Source: Camillea tinctor (taxonomy: Eukaryota > Ascomycota > Sordariomycetes > Xylariales > Xylariaceae). From it: DNA of 64,000 bases. The DNA lies in contig MU394052.1 of the NCBI GenBank assembly GCA_022578605.1, forward strand, positions 1,302,001 to 1,366,000, read 5' to 3'. Under the pieces are notes generated by a model. The model had not been told where the DNA came from and did no database searches. It saw only the letters and a list, made by a program, of their open reading frames with translations. Positions within the stretch are counted from its first letter, which is position 1. Each line of letters opens with the position of its first letter. This document shows, one piece after another, positions 46,063 through 56,397 of this stretch. The position numbers and the translations under genes are program-made.

Positions 46063-47280
46063 TCATTTTGTGGACCCCTTTGTTTTCTGCTGCTGCTGGA
46101 GTTTGCTGGGTGATTTTCTCTGCTGTTGTACTCTGATAATAGGCAACTCTGTGTTTTTGCACACGTCGTACTTTTCGTACATTTCTGGCTTCGTCGGGAT
46201 CAGCCGCTTTACTATGGCAACAATGGTCCCGCTCGCCAAGGATGAAGACAACCAATACAGATGCACTGCAGCTGGGAGATTGGCAGTAGCAGGTCCCACG
46301 CAAACCGCCATCATGAGCATGGCACGACGAATCCTCAGTTGTGCAGTGGGTTTGAGTTTTGGTACTACATCTGTGCCCTGCTTTTGCATGGGTTGCAAGC
46401 CGAATAGAAAACGTGTTTGTTCCTTGGATCGAGGGAAAATATTCCACGCAATCGAGGCGGATAGCAAATAGGGCAGTATATGATAAGGGTCGGCAGCGGT
46501 TAAATCAGAAAACCAAAGGCACCCTTCCGTGATTAAACTGGGATCTATTACTTGTCCAAAAGCCTCTGACACACCGGAAGCAGCAGAAGGGTCCACGGGA
46601 TGTACACTGCTAACGGAGTCAGCTTCCATTAGCGATGTAGTTGAGGTATCCTCGGAACTTGCCCAGGTTCCAGTAGTCGGCCCTGGACTGGTATCACTGG
46701 ACTGGGTGGACAACAATCCCAGAAGACCTCGTGGGCCGCCGCAAAGCCGTCGGATGCCATCGATAGCTACGAGCCAGAAGGGCAAGGTCAAAACGTTGGT
46801 CCATAGCTTCCACTCCTGAAGACCAAGTCTACTATAAACTCTCCTTATGACCTCCTTGAGCCGTCGGTTGGCTTCCGCATCCCTCCTTGAGGGATCAAGG
46901 CCAGAACGGAGCACCTCAACCTGGATCCGTGTGGTCCATGCCCGCAAGAGGGTAGTACATTGGAGTCGGCGCTGAATAACTTTCTGGGTGTAGATAGTAC
47001 AAGGTAACCGGCATATCAGGTTGACACCCAGAGCGATCAGGGGAATAGTCAGAAACCACGGAGTGTGTGTGGCCGTGTGGATGCTGATTAGCAGATCCGG
47101 AGTCTCTTGTATAATAACGGAGATGATGGCTGGTGTGTGGAAAGCCCGACTCCCATGGCAGCGGCTCTTAGGCAGGGGAGGGAAGAAAATACGGGAGGTG
47201 CCGAGTGAGGACCGAAGATGAGGCCTCGCCAATAGCGAAATACCGGCTTGGAGAGGACTAATGCGGCACAAGGAACTCAT
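46063..47280 (-). CDS. cox18: Mitochondrial inner-membrane insertase COX18 (OXA2, YidC/Oxa1 family)
   Basis: Intronless 405-aa frame. The N-terminus is Arg/Ser-rich without acidic residues for about 45 residues (RISPLQAGISLLARPHLRSS), fitting a matrix-targeting presequence. The YidC-like core begins with TPWFLTIPLIALGVNLICRL and continues with a charged helical hairpin (RVYSRLGLQEWKLWTNVLTL). Its next helix is LPFWLVAIDGIRRLCG. The final membrane helices are ILPYLLSASIAWNIFP and the LMMAVCVGPATANLPAAVHL stretch. The C-terminus is basic and Gln-rich. The protein exports the C-terminal domain of Cox2 across the inner membrane. Low similarity within the family is normal; the order of helices decides the call. 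Convergent to PEP12. Confidence 0.88.
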   Translation of the reverse strand: MSSLCRISPLQAGISLLARPHLRSSLGTSRIFFPPLPKSRCHGSRAFHTPAIISVIIQETPDLLISIHTATHTPWFLTIPLIALGVNLICRLPCTIYTQKVIQRRLQCTTLLRAWTTRIQVEVLRSGLDPSRRDAEANRRLKEVIRRVYSRLGLQEWKLWTNVLTLPFWLVAIDGIRRLCGGPRGLLGLLSTQSSDTSPGPTTGTWASSEDTSTTSLMEADSVSSVHPVDPSAASGVSEAFGQVIDPSLITEGCLWFSDLTAADPYHILPYLLSASIAWNIFPRSKEQTRFLFGLQPMQKQGTDVVPKLKPTAQLRIRRAMLMMAVCVGPATANLPAAVHLYWLSSSLASGTIVAIVKRLIPTKPEMYEKYDVCKNTELPIIRVQQQRKSPSKLQQQQKTKGSTK

Positions 47281-47444
47281 GATGGGTCATGCTGGACAAT
47301 GTTTAGAATGACCCTTTACTCAAGCATCTAAATAGGCATGGCCTCGAATCATGCGCACAAGAACAAAAATTGGGTTGGCTGCGAATGAAAGCTCTTTGAT
47401 CAGCCACACAGCTGATCTCTCTAATGAACAGTACCCCGAGCGTA

Positions 47445-47471
47445 GGTGGTGGTGGTGGTGGTGGTGGTGGG
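47445..47471 (+). repeat. (GGT)n microsatellite
   Basis: About nine GGT units about 165 nt upstream of the COX18 start codon. Confidence 0.9.
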
Positions 47472-48176
47472 GTGCGTGACTTGAATTTTCCGTATATGTA
47501 AGTAGTAGTATGTCAAATGTCAAGATAGAGACTTCAGGAGGTGTTGGCTCTAGGTTAGTTTAGATTAAAAGTAACACCCCAAGGAATATCCTAAGGTCAT
47601 CTAGGTCTGGTCTTAGGTAGTACCCGGTAGTACCTACTACTACTACTCTCCAACTTCTCGAGGCTTTGCAGGGAAAAGGTCTGTAAGTCCCCTCCCCCGC
47701 CTTGCTAGGATGGTTAACATAATGCACAGCATACATGTGTAAGAATATGATAAGATAAGACGAGAACAATTAGAATTATGTAGTACTACATCCTAGCTAT
47801 GTAAGGGTTGCTGCTGCACTAGTGTTACATGTACGTACTTGCGTACGTTAGCCGTTAGGTACCTAGGTACGTACATACCTTACGTTTCTGCATATCTGTG
47901 CATATCTTAAAAGGTAAGCCCAGTATATATCTACATATCTACTTACTAACCCACCTAACCTACTATCTTCATAACCTTACCTACATATTCTAACTAATCC
48001 ATCTTACACGACAATCAGCTTGTCTCCATCGCAAGTCAACTACATGAATCCTCTCATTGCCTTTCCTACTAAAATTCCATGGGCTGGCTTGACTGGTTTC
48101 CGCACCGCCTAACGAGGCCAGGTTAATTAATAGATTCTCCTACTAAAAGGCCAACTACACCATACTCCCATCTTAA

Positions 48177-48206
48177 CCAACGCCAACGCCAACGCCAACG
48201 CCAACA
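48177..48206 (+). repeat. (CCAACG)n short tandem repeat
   Basis: About five CCAACG units about 150 nt before the ALG11 start codon. Confidence 0.9.
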
Positions 48207-48355
48207 TTGCTATATATCAGCCGACCTCCAATCCACTCGTTATACCCACCCGCCCACCTACCGCACTAGACCTCGTCAGAGTTCGTATTATCCGACATCG
48301 ATTTTAACCTCAGCTTCAATTTCATTCATTTCAGTTTCTATCCCATCCCCCCACC

Positions 48356-50123
48356 ATGGCATCCAACACTATGGCCTTTACGGCCATTGCCATTCTATCT
48401 ACACCCTTAGCAGCATTTGCCTGCTGGAACTTCGTAATACCTATCCTGTTCCGTATATTTTGCCGGACTGTGGGCTTGTCGGCTGGCTGGTACTTGCGGA
48501 AGAAAACCGAAGGTCGTCGGTCCCTCATCTTCCGAGTCACAGCGGAAAGCGAAAAGAACTTCCAGGAGGAGACTTCGGTAAAGTCGGACGCCGGCGATGA
48601 CGACTGGGAGAATATAGATGGTGCTACGGTTGGTACTTCGGGGAATGGAGAGAAGGGAGGCCGGGATTGGGATGGCATCGTAGGCTTCTTCCACCCTTTC
48701 TGTAATGCTGGCGGAGGTGGCGAGCGTGTCCTGTGGGCTGCTGTGCGAGCCACTCAGAGAAGATGGCCAAAAGCGAAGATTGTGGTGTACACAGGGGATC
48801 ACGATGTCGCCAAAGAGAAGATGCTTGCGCGGGTCAAGGTCGGTTCTTGAAAATCAAATCTTCAGCTCGAAGACCAGGTCTACTGACTACCTATATCAGA
48901 ACACGTTTAGCATTGACATCCACCCGCCTACGATACATTTCCTTTACCTATCGACCCGCCACTGGGTTCTTGCGTCTACCTGGCCGCATATGACTCTACT
49001 AGGCCAGTCCTTAGGCTCGGTGATAATGGGGTGGGATGCCTTCTCCCTCCTGGTCCCTGATATTCTTGTCGATACTATGGGTTACGCCTTCACTCTGGGC
49101 TTGAGCAAGGTCCTCTTCCCCGATCTACCGACGGCCGCCTACGTTCATTACCCCACCATTTCCACCGACATGCTCGATTCGCTTGACCCCAATACCCCGG
49201 TAGGAAGTCAGGGTGTTAATGCTGGTAAAGGGGTTGGCCTTAAGGGCTCACTCAAGAAAAAATACTGGAAAATATTCGCCGCCATTTATTCGTGGATGGG
49301 CGCCTCTGTTGATGTCGTCATGACCAACTCCACTTGGACTCAGGCCCATGTTCAGTCTTTGTGGGGATCGCGACGGCAGCAGAGGGGTCGAGTTCATCCC
49401 ATAGCTGTGGTTTACCCGCCTTGTGCGGTTAACGACATTGAGCAAGCAGTTGAGGTTTCTGAAGAAAGTGAGAAAAGACGCCAGAAGTACATTGTGTACA
49501 TCGCTCAGTTCCGTCCCGAGAAGAACCATCAGCTCATCTTACAGTCGTTTGCTGAGTTTGTCAAGTCCGGTACTGACGCCGCCAAAGATGTTAAATTGGT
49601 CCTCCTTGGTAGTGTCAGGGATGACAATGACTCAAGGCGAGTGTACCAGCTCCGCCTACTCGTCAATGAGCTTCATATCAAGGATCAGGTTATTTTCCAA
49701 TTGGATGCTCCGTGGTCAGAGATCCTGCAATGGCTCGGAAAGGCCTACATAGGTGTTAACGGCATGTGGAACGAACATTTCGGGATTGGTGTCGTTGAGT
49801 ACCTGGCGGCTGGCTTGATTTCTGTCGTCCACAACAGCGGTGGTCCCAAGCTCGATATCGTAACTGATGTCGACGGCCAACCAACTGGTAAGAGGCCCTA
49901 AGTATATTAATCGGAGGGGTCAAGACAAGGGCTAATCTTTCTTCTAGGTTTCCATGCTACTACTGTCGCCGAGTTTGCGCAGGGCTACGAGAAGGCATTC
50001 TCCCTCCCAGATCCTCTAGCTGTCAGACGGAGAGCTCGACAGTCGTCCAAGAGGTTTTCAGAAGAAGAATTCGTTAAGCGATGGCTCGCCGAACTAGAGA
50101 AGCTCGTCGGAATGAAACTATAG
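48356..50123 (+). CDS. alg11: GDP-mannose:glycolipid alpha-1,2-mannosyltransferase ALG11
   Basis: Three exons (48356-48838, 48900-49887, 49948-50123), 548 aa. An N-terminal hydrophobic anchor (about residues 8-35) precedes [20 protein letters not shown], the donor-side signature of ALG11. After the first intron come [37 protein letters not shown] and [18 protein letters not shown]. The GT-B C-terminal domain has [36 protein letters not shown] and the terminal [15 protein letters not shown]. The enzyme adds the fourth and fifth mannoses to dolichol-linked oligosaccharide on the cytosolic face of the ER. Intron 1 uses the weak donor GTCGGT, with branch TACTGAC and 61 nt; the conserved junction ARVK-NTF supports it. 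Intron 2 has a regular GTAAGA donor. Confidence 0.95.
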
Positions 50124-50555
50124 AATGGGGGAACAATACGGTATAGAGAATAGACTTAAAGGAAAGGATACCCCTGCTCAGTTTTGCTTGTTTGTACGAT
50201 TGTAAGTCTGCTTTGCCCTGAGACAACAGAGAAGGGGGAAGCTGAAAGGGTGGGAATTATATACTACGCAACTAGCCTGTTATTAGTCCTATCTGTGTTA
50301 TGCAGTCAATGAGAAGGGGGTGCGTTTCAGTTTTACATTATAGCAGCGATGATTTAACGTGCATTTATTTTGCGTTTATGATATGTATGGATATTGCTTG
50401 ACTAGAGAGAAGAACAAAAATGCAGGAAGAAAAATGCTATCAGCTATGCAATCATGCAACTATGTATCTTGAAGAGCTTGATATTTCTAAAAGAAGTGGT
50501 TTCGAAAGGAGATACACCGGGACCTGCAGGAAAGCAGGCACAATCGCCTCCCATC
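50124..50555. other. Convergent intergenic region between ALG11 and GGT
   Basis: No gene is supported. It holds the two 3' UTRs of convergent genes. Confidence 0.5.
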
Positions 50556-52689
50556 TTACAGGGTCAACCCACCGCTGTTCGCCTGTCTCGTCTCCCCGAC
50601 GGCCTCGAAGCCCCCATCGGAGGCGAGATCCCCGGCAACCCGGATGCCCTGGACGGCACTAACGCCCTCGCGGGTCCAGGTGACGTTGTGGCCCTTCTCC
50701 TCCATGCTAGCAACAGTCGCATTATCGAACTTCCACTCGAAGACGGCGTTGTCGGGCATGAGCTGGTCGTGGAAGCGCGGCTCGGCGACGGCGTCGCGCA
50801 TGCTCATGCCGAGCTCGAGCAGGCGCCAGACCACCTGCGTCGTGGAGCTGATAATAAAAGAGCCCCCCGCGGCGCCGACGACGGCGTAGAGCGAGCCGTC
50901 GGGCTTCTCGACGACGACGGGCGTGATGGACGACAGGGGCCGCTTGCCCGCGCGCACGAAGTTGGCCGCGCTCGGCGCGTACCCGAACTCGTTGCGCACC
51001 CCCGGGATCGAGAAGTCGTTCATCTCGTCGTTGAGCACGACGCCCGTCTCCGGCACCAGGATCAGGCTGCCGAAGAGCAGGTTCACCGTCGTCGTGCTCG
51101 ACACGGCCATCCCGCTCGCGTCGGCCGCCACGATGTGCGACGTGCCGTGGTGGGACGCCGTGTACACGCGCTCCGGGTCGTAGTGGTCCACCGGCTGCGT
51201 CGCGTTGTCGAGGATCCGCCCGCGGATCGAGGCCGCCGACGAGGCGCTCAGCATGCGCGACTCGAGCGCCGTGGCGTTGTCCACGTAGGCGGGGTCGCCG
51301 AGGGACTGGTGCGCGCCGTAGGCGAACCGCATCGCTTCGTCGAAGCGGTGCAGCGTGAGATTTGCGTGCGCCGTGTCGGCGCTGTCGTACGCTTCCATGG
51401 TCTTGAGGGTGCTGAGGCAGACGGCGCCGCTGCTGGGCGCGCTCGAGGAGAAGAGCCTGAATCCGCGGTATGTGATGCTGATGGGCTCGCGGACGAGGGC
51501 TTCGTAGCCTGAGAGGTCCTCTTTCGTCATGGTGCCGTTACTCTTCCGAATCGCGGCTATCGTCGCGTCCGCTTTGAGGGAAAAGGGAGAATCAGCATCG
51601 TGTACAGCGGGCATCGTCGTATAAATGAGATTAATGATTCGCTTACCTATCGGGCCAGTATAGAATACGTCCGCTCCATGCTTAGCGACTTGCAACAGTG
51701 TTCTATATTTCAGAGTTAGTATAACCTATATCACTCCATCTACTTTAACGATGGGGGCCAGTCTTACTCTCCGTATCGTGTCCTATACATGGTTTCACCT
51801 AGAGTCAAAAGAACACCTGATGAAGATTGATTTAGTTACTCGGACGTTGGCTTATACGAAACATAGCATATGGGGACAACATACCATTGGGAGCAAATTC
51901 TTGAGCCCACGAGGGATCTTCAACCAAAAAGTTATGCTTAGCTGCCTCGATCCCCCGTTCCATGTATCGCACCATATCCTCGTTCACGGGGAACCCATCC
52001 CGGGCAACGAAAGCGGCCGGCTCTACGACTGTCTTCCAAGGCAAGACGCCGAATTTCTTATGCGCGAGTTCGAGGCCTCGGAGTTCGCCCGGCACGCCAA
52101 CGGATAGCCCTCCGAATACGCTACCGGGCACGTTCCCTTGGTACATCTCCTGAGAGGCAGCGGCGGGCGCGGTTTCACGGTAATCAATGACCGTGTAATC
52201 CCCGTTCTGGTCGCGGATGAGACTGAAACCACCGCCGCCTATTCCCGAGTGATACATAGATGTGACACCCACGCAGAGTTGAGTACCGATGAAGGCATCC
52301 ACGGCGTTTCCCTGTAAGTAAACATGCATGAGCATCAACCACACGCCCGTGAAATATTCGCGATTAACGTAGAAATGCACTTACGCCCTGCGCCAACAGG
52401 TCGATACCGATCTGGCTACATATCTTACTCTCGCACGCGACGGCGCCTCTGTGACTGGATTCAGTGCTTGTTTGAAGTACGACCTGTTGCTCAGAGTCAA
52501 GCCAATGCGGAGGGGCCGCTATTATGGGAGATGCGGCCACAAGCAATTGCAATAGAGTGGAGGGTAAACCCTTGAGGCTCGCTGAAATAATGATAGTGTT
52601 AGTTTTACTAGAAACTTATAGCGGGCGAGAAGGCGTGCTTAATTTCCGAGAAAAGGGTAAAGAGCTCATCGGTACTATCACTTACACAT
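50556..52689 (-). CDS. Gamma-glutamyltranspeptidase (glutathione hydrolase)
   Basis: Six-exon model (52689-52686, 52581-52385, 52311-51885, 51816-51768, 51702-51647, 51571-50556), 582 aa. The ATG belongs to a coding exon of only 4 nt (Met plus one base) before a 104-nt intron. The joined start then forms a signal-peptide-like segment (LLQLLVAASPIIAAPP). GGNAVDAFIG and GIGGGGFSLIRD are the family's first signatures. The autoprocessing and catalytic Thr is in HHGTSHIVAADASG (about residue 388, codon 51141-51143), followed by AVSSTTTVNLLFGS. GAAGGSFIISSTTQV completes the active site. It cleaves gamma-glutamyl bonds of glutathione, probably in the secretory pathway. Splicing restores APNG-VLLTLGETM and TGPI-ADATIAA, as in other fungal members. 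Exon 4 is 49 nt; intron 5 is 75 nt and stop-free. Confidence 0.92.
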
Positions 52690-53970
52690 GTTGTGATCCG
52701 TAATCAGTATGTTGCGATCCGGTGAGAAGTGGGCTAACCCGGGCTGTCTAGGGGAAAGGGTGTGGGAACGATAAGTTATATAAGTCACTTATATCGCCGT
52801 ATCATAACACATGTAAGAAGGAAATCCTCAGCGCTAGTTGATTGATTAGAAATTCAAAATCAAAGAGTTCAGACATAAGACTAAGACAATGACCGGCTGG
52901 AGAAGAAATCGGTCACGAGCAATCCGGGTAAGGATCTGATGTGATAAGGCAAGTGCCGAAGAGCCCGTATGGTATAAGAGGTAATAAACAGGTTAGGCCT
53001 TGCAAGACTGACCCTGAAGTTGAAAGTCGGGCACTTACATCTAATTAATATAGGCTATGCATATATGATGTGTGAAGTCTGAAGTATAGAATAGGCAAAG
53101 CTAGGCAGCTGAGCTACTTCTTAATATGCTGTACCGCCAATTGGTATTAATAAAAGATCACCGCCATCCAGTCCCCCGGCTGTTGTGACAACTGTTAGAT
53201 AAGGAAGGGGAAAGATGGTAGATAGTAAGGGGTTTACAGGTATAGGTTGACAACAGGAGAAGGAACAGATAAGCAGCAATGTCAGGGGGGATATGTCACG
53301 GCTAATCCTAGAAGGGCTAGCACTCAGCTTTTATATACGAACACCTGACCAGTTAACTTACATCACACTTTATTCAGTAGGTAAAGTGAACAAAGCCATA
53401 GCAAATATTAACTATTTTTCTTTTTCTCCTTTTCTTTTCTTATTTTATTTTTTTATTTTTTTTGCCTTATAATATATACGATTTGATTTCCATGAAAGAC
53501 ACGGCCTACGGTCTGCATGTATCGGCTTAGATGAGTTGGTAATATTGCCTACTTACAGGGCACTATTGCTGCTTGTTCCATGAGGGTTGAGACAAGGATG
53601 GTTAGTTGGAGGAGAGGATAGTACGTACCTACGTAGTATGTGGTGTAAGTTGGAACTGACCTCAGTACTATGTAATTACCTAATGAGAGCTAAACCACGA
53701 AATACGTAGGTACCAGAACTATGCACCGGAACATGGACCTACAGCTATAAAAGGTTACCTAACCTAGTAGGTCGGTCCCACTTTAGTGTAGTAATCCACG
53801 GCCTGTGGCTGGCCCAAGACGTTCAAAGTCTTATGTAAACCGAAAATATAATTTATACCGTATAGACGCCATCGAGCCAAACACTGTGAAAATATTTTAC
53901 CTTTTCATCAGTGAAGGTGAAAAGATCACGAAGCTCAATTTTGTCATCTGATATAGGGAACTTTGATATC
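52690..53970. other. Divergent region between GGT and TRM2
   Basis: No gene is supported. Both genes start outward, so promoters of both lie here. It contains a T-rich run at about 53418-53462 and TACC/GGTA motifs around 53620-53770. Confidence 0.5.
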
Positions 53971-55926
53971 ATGTGCCTTTATGCAAAATCAAAACTGGCT
54001 GTGTTTCCTCTCAGACCTCGCCAAATACCTTTAAGATATAGCTCACCAATTTCTTTTTCCCTAATCCCCATATTGAGTCGGTTCTCTCATACGACAGCGG
54101 CGCAAACGCGGCGGTACACAATTGGGTCTATAGCAAAAAGACAGTTTCAAAGCTCAGACCGCAGCTGGCCAGTTACTCGCTGGGAAGGAGAAATGGCACC
54201 GGAACAAAATCAGCCTGGGCCAGCTCATGGGAAGCGACCTTTGCCCAAGCAGGATTCTCGTTTGAGCGCCAAGAGAAGCCAGAAGAAGGCTCGCAAGCGA
54301 GAGCGGGATATGAAGAATGGCTCCCATGAGGAGATTCTCGAGCTCGATGTGCAGGAACTACGTGCCTCGCTACACCGTTCTAAGGATATAGGACAGACAG
54401 CCGACGAGGATGACGGTAGTGCAGCAAACATAGTAGAAGAAGAGGTTTTACCCGAGTCAGGCAGTGAGGTCGAGGTTGAAGTAGTCGAACTATCATCAAC
54501 GGGAGATGCCTTGGCTCTGGTGAAAGGATCCAAGCGAATATACGTCCTTCCTTTTGCCGTGCCTGGAGACATTGTGAAAGTCAAGGTCTACCGCCATCTA
54601 CCGCACTATACCGTGGCCGACTTCATCTCGGTAGTACAGCCATCGCCCTCTCGAGACGACAGTCGTATTCAGTGCAAGTATTTTGCAACATGCTCAGGTT
54701 GTCAATACCAAATGTTGGACTACGACGAGCAGCTCCGCATTAAGAAGAGGGTCGTAGAGAAGGCCTTCAAAAACTTCTCTCAGCTCCCGCCAGAGCTCAT
54801 CCCCGCCATCCAAGACACCATAGGCAGTCCGTTACAATACGGCTACCGCACCAAGCTGACCCCTCATTTCGACGGTCCCAGAGGTTGGCGCAAACCTAAG
54901 AAGGCCTTTGAGAAGAAGCCAGACATCGGTTTCATGCCCAAGGGGAAGCGCGAGACGATAGATATCGAGGACTGTCCCATTGGAACCGATGCCGTGCGCA
55001 TGGGTATGAAGCTGGAGCGCGAGAGGATGGAGGTTGAGTTCAGCAAATACAAGAACGGCGCCACTATCCTACTACGGGAGAGCACTAAGAGGATATCCAA
55101 GACCGCCGACAACTCCACGGCAGACCTAGAAACCCCACCAAACACCATCAGAGTGGACACAGACGCTTACACGGACCTCAAGACCTGCGTGACCGACAAC
55201 AAGGGCCAGTCGACCGAGTACATCGGCGACTTTGTCTTCCACAACCCCGCCGGCTCCTTCTTCCAGAACAACAACTCTATCCTTCCCGTATTCACCGACT
55301 ACGTGCGGCAGCACGTTCTCCCCCCTTCCTCCCCCTCCTCTTCCTCTTCCTCCCCACCAATCCAATACCTCATCGACGCCTACTCCGGCTCGGGCCTCTT
55401 CACCATCACCCTCTCCTCGCTCTTCCAGCGCAGCACCGGTATCGACATCGCCGACGCCTCCATCTCCTACGCGCGCACCAACGCGCGCGCCAACCGCCTG
55501 CCCGAGTCGCAGGCCAACTTCATCGCCGCCGACGCCGGCGAGCTCTTCAAGAGCGTGACCTACGACCCCGACCGCACCGTCGTCATCCTCGACCCCCCGC
55601 GCAAGGGCTGCGACGCCGCCTTCCTGCGCCAGCTCCTGCGCTTCGGCCCCCGTCGCGTTGTTTACGTCAGCTGCAACGTGCATACGCAGGCCCGCGACGT
55701 GGGCGCCCTCGTGCGCGGCGAGACGGCGAGCATGGAGGAGGGGGAAAAGGAAGGAGAGGGAGAGAAACAAGGTCAGGTGGAGGAGGGGAGTAAGGCGAGG
55801 TACGAGATCGAGAGTCTGCGGGGTTTTGATTTCTTCCCCCAGACGGGACACGTCGAGGGTGTAGCCGTGCTGAACAGGGTGGGCGACGCCATCGAAGCCC
55901 AGGAGACAAAGGAGGAGGCGCAGTAG
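53971..55926 (+). CDS. trm2: tRNA (uracil-5-)-methyltransferase TRM2
   Basis: Intronless, 651 aa from the ATG at 53971. A second in-frame ATG at 54193 would give 577 aa. Between them lies an Arg/Ser/Thr-rich segment (RRYTIGSIAKRQFQSS) that looks like a mitochondrial presequence, so both forms may exist. A basic linker (RSQKKARKRERDMK) and a TRAM-like domain (LALVKGSKRIYVLPFAVPGD) follow. CKYFATCSGCQYQ carries the cysteine cluster of this family, with a further Cys in EDCPIG. The SAM-dependent domain has LIDAYSGSGLFTITL (motif I), VILDPPRKGC (motif IV) and the catalytic Cys in VYVSCNVHTQARD (about residue 568). GFDFFPQTGHVEGVAVL ends the fold. The enzyme forms T54 in the T-loop of tRNA. The GC-rich 3' half gives long shadow frames on the other strand. 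Confidence 0.94.
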   Translation: MCLYAKSKLAVFPLRPRQIPLRYSSPISFSLIPILSRFSHTTAAQTRRYTIGSIAKRQFQSSDRSWPVTRWEGEMAPEQNQPGPAHGKRPLPKQDSRLSAKRSQKKARKRERDMKNGSHEEILELDVQELRASLHRSKDIGQTADEDDGSAANIVEEEVLPESGSEVEVEVVELSSTGDALALVKGSKRIYVLPFAVPGDIVKVKVYRHLPHYTVADFISVVQPSPSRDDSRIQCKYFATCSGCQYQMLDYDEQLRIKKRVVEKAFKNFSQLPPELIPAIQDTIGSPLQYGYRTKLTPHFDGPRGWRKPKKAFEKKPDIGFMPKGKRETIDIEDCPIGTDAVRMGMKLERERMEVEFSKYKNGATILLRESTKRISKTADNSTADLETPPNTIRVDTDAYTDLKTCVTDNKGQSTEYIGDFVFHNPAGSFFQNNNSILPVFTDYVRQHVLPPSSPSSSSSSPPIQYLIDAYSGSGLFTITLSSLFQRSTGIDIADASISYARTNARANRLPESQANFIAADAGELFKSVTYDPDRTVVILDPPRKGCDAAFLRQLLRFGPRRVVYVSCNVHTQARDVGALVRGETASMEEGEKEGEGEKQGQVEEGSKARYEIESLRGFDFFPQTGHVEGVAVLNRVGDAIEAQETKEEAQ

Positions 55927-56397
55927 ATAACAACTCCTAGGACCTAGGATTTGGGGGTATTTCAAAGAAAGAGCACACATAATGATTTTTGATCTTACTA
56001 CTGTTATTATTGTTATTTCTACTAGGTAGGCAAAAAGGGAAACTACGGGTGGAAAACAGGGGAGAAAGGGGGAATATGAAGGGATATAAATATCTAACCG
56101 GGCAGGTAGAATACAAAATACAGATGGGGCATGGATTAGACGGTCACTAAGTATGCAAAATCCGAGTTCCTATTTGGCAAGACTGCAAAGGTCATATATT
56201 GAATGATTTGCCATAGCAGTAAGTGAAGAACATGATAAACATGATAGAATTTGAGAAGGGGGGGAAACGTCTACGAGATGCATGCATTCTGGTAAGAAAA
56301 TGATAAACCTGCCTCCAGCAGCCTCCACCTCCTTTTTTTGGTCTTTCTTGATTTTCCTTCTTTTTTATTTATTTTTTACTTTGTTTATGTATCTTTG
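55927..56397. other. Convergent intergenic region between TRM2 and CRO1
   Basis: No gene is supported. It holds both 3' UTRs; a T-rich tract lies at about 56330-56385, close to the CRO1 stop. Confidence 0.5.

Larger units (their letters stand above)
47281..48355. other. Divergent promoter region between COX18 and ALG11
   Basis: No gene is supported. It holds (GGT)n at 47445-47471, a palindromic TACCTAGGTA cluster near 47865 and (CCAACG)n at 48177-48206. Start codons point outward on both sides. Confidence 0.5.

Noticed and set aside
50454..51512. 352-codon frame on the plus strand
   Set aside because: It is the antisense shadow of the GC-rich last exon of gamma-glutamyltranspeptidase.
55126..55980. 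284-codon frame on the minus strand
   Set aside because: It is the antisense shadow of the GC-rich methyltransferase domain of TRM2.
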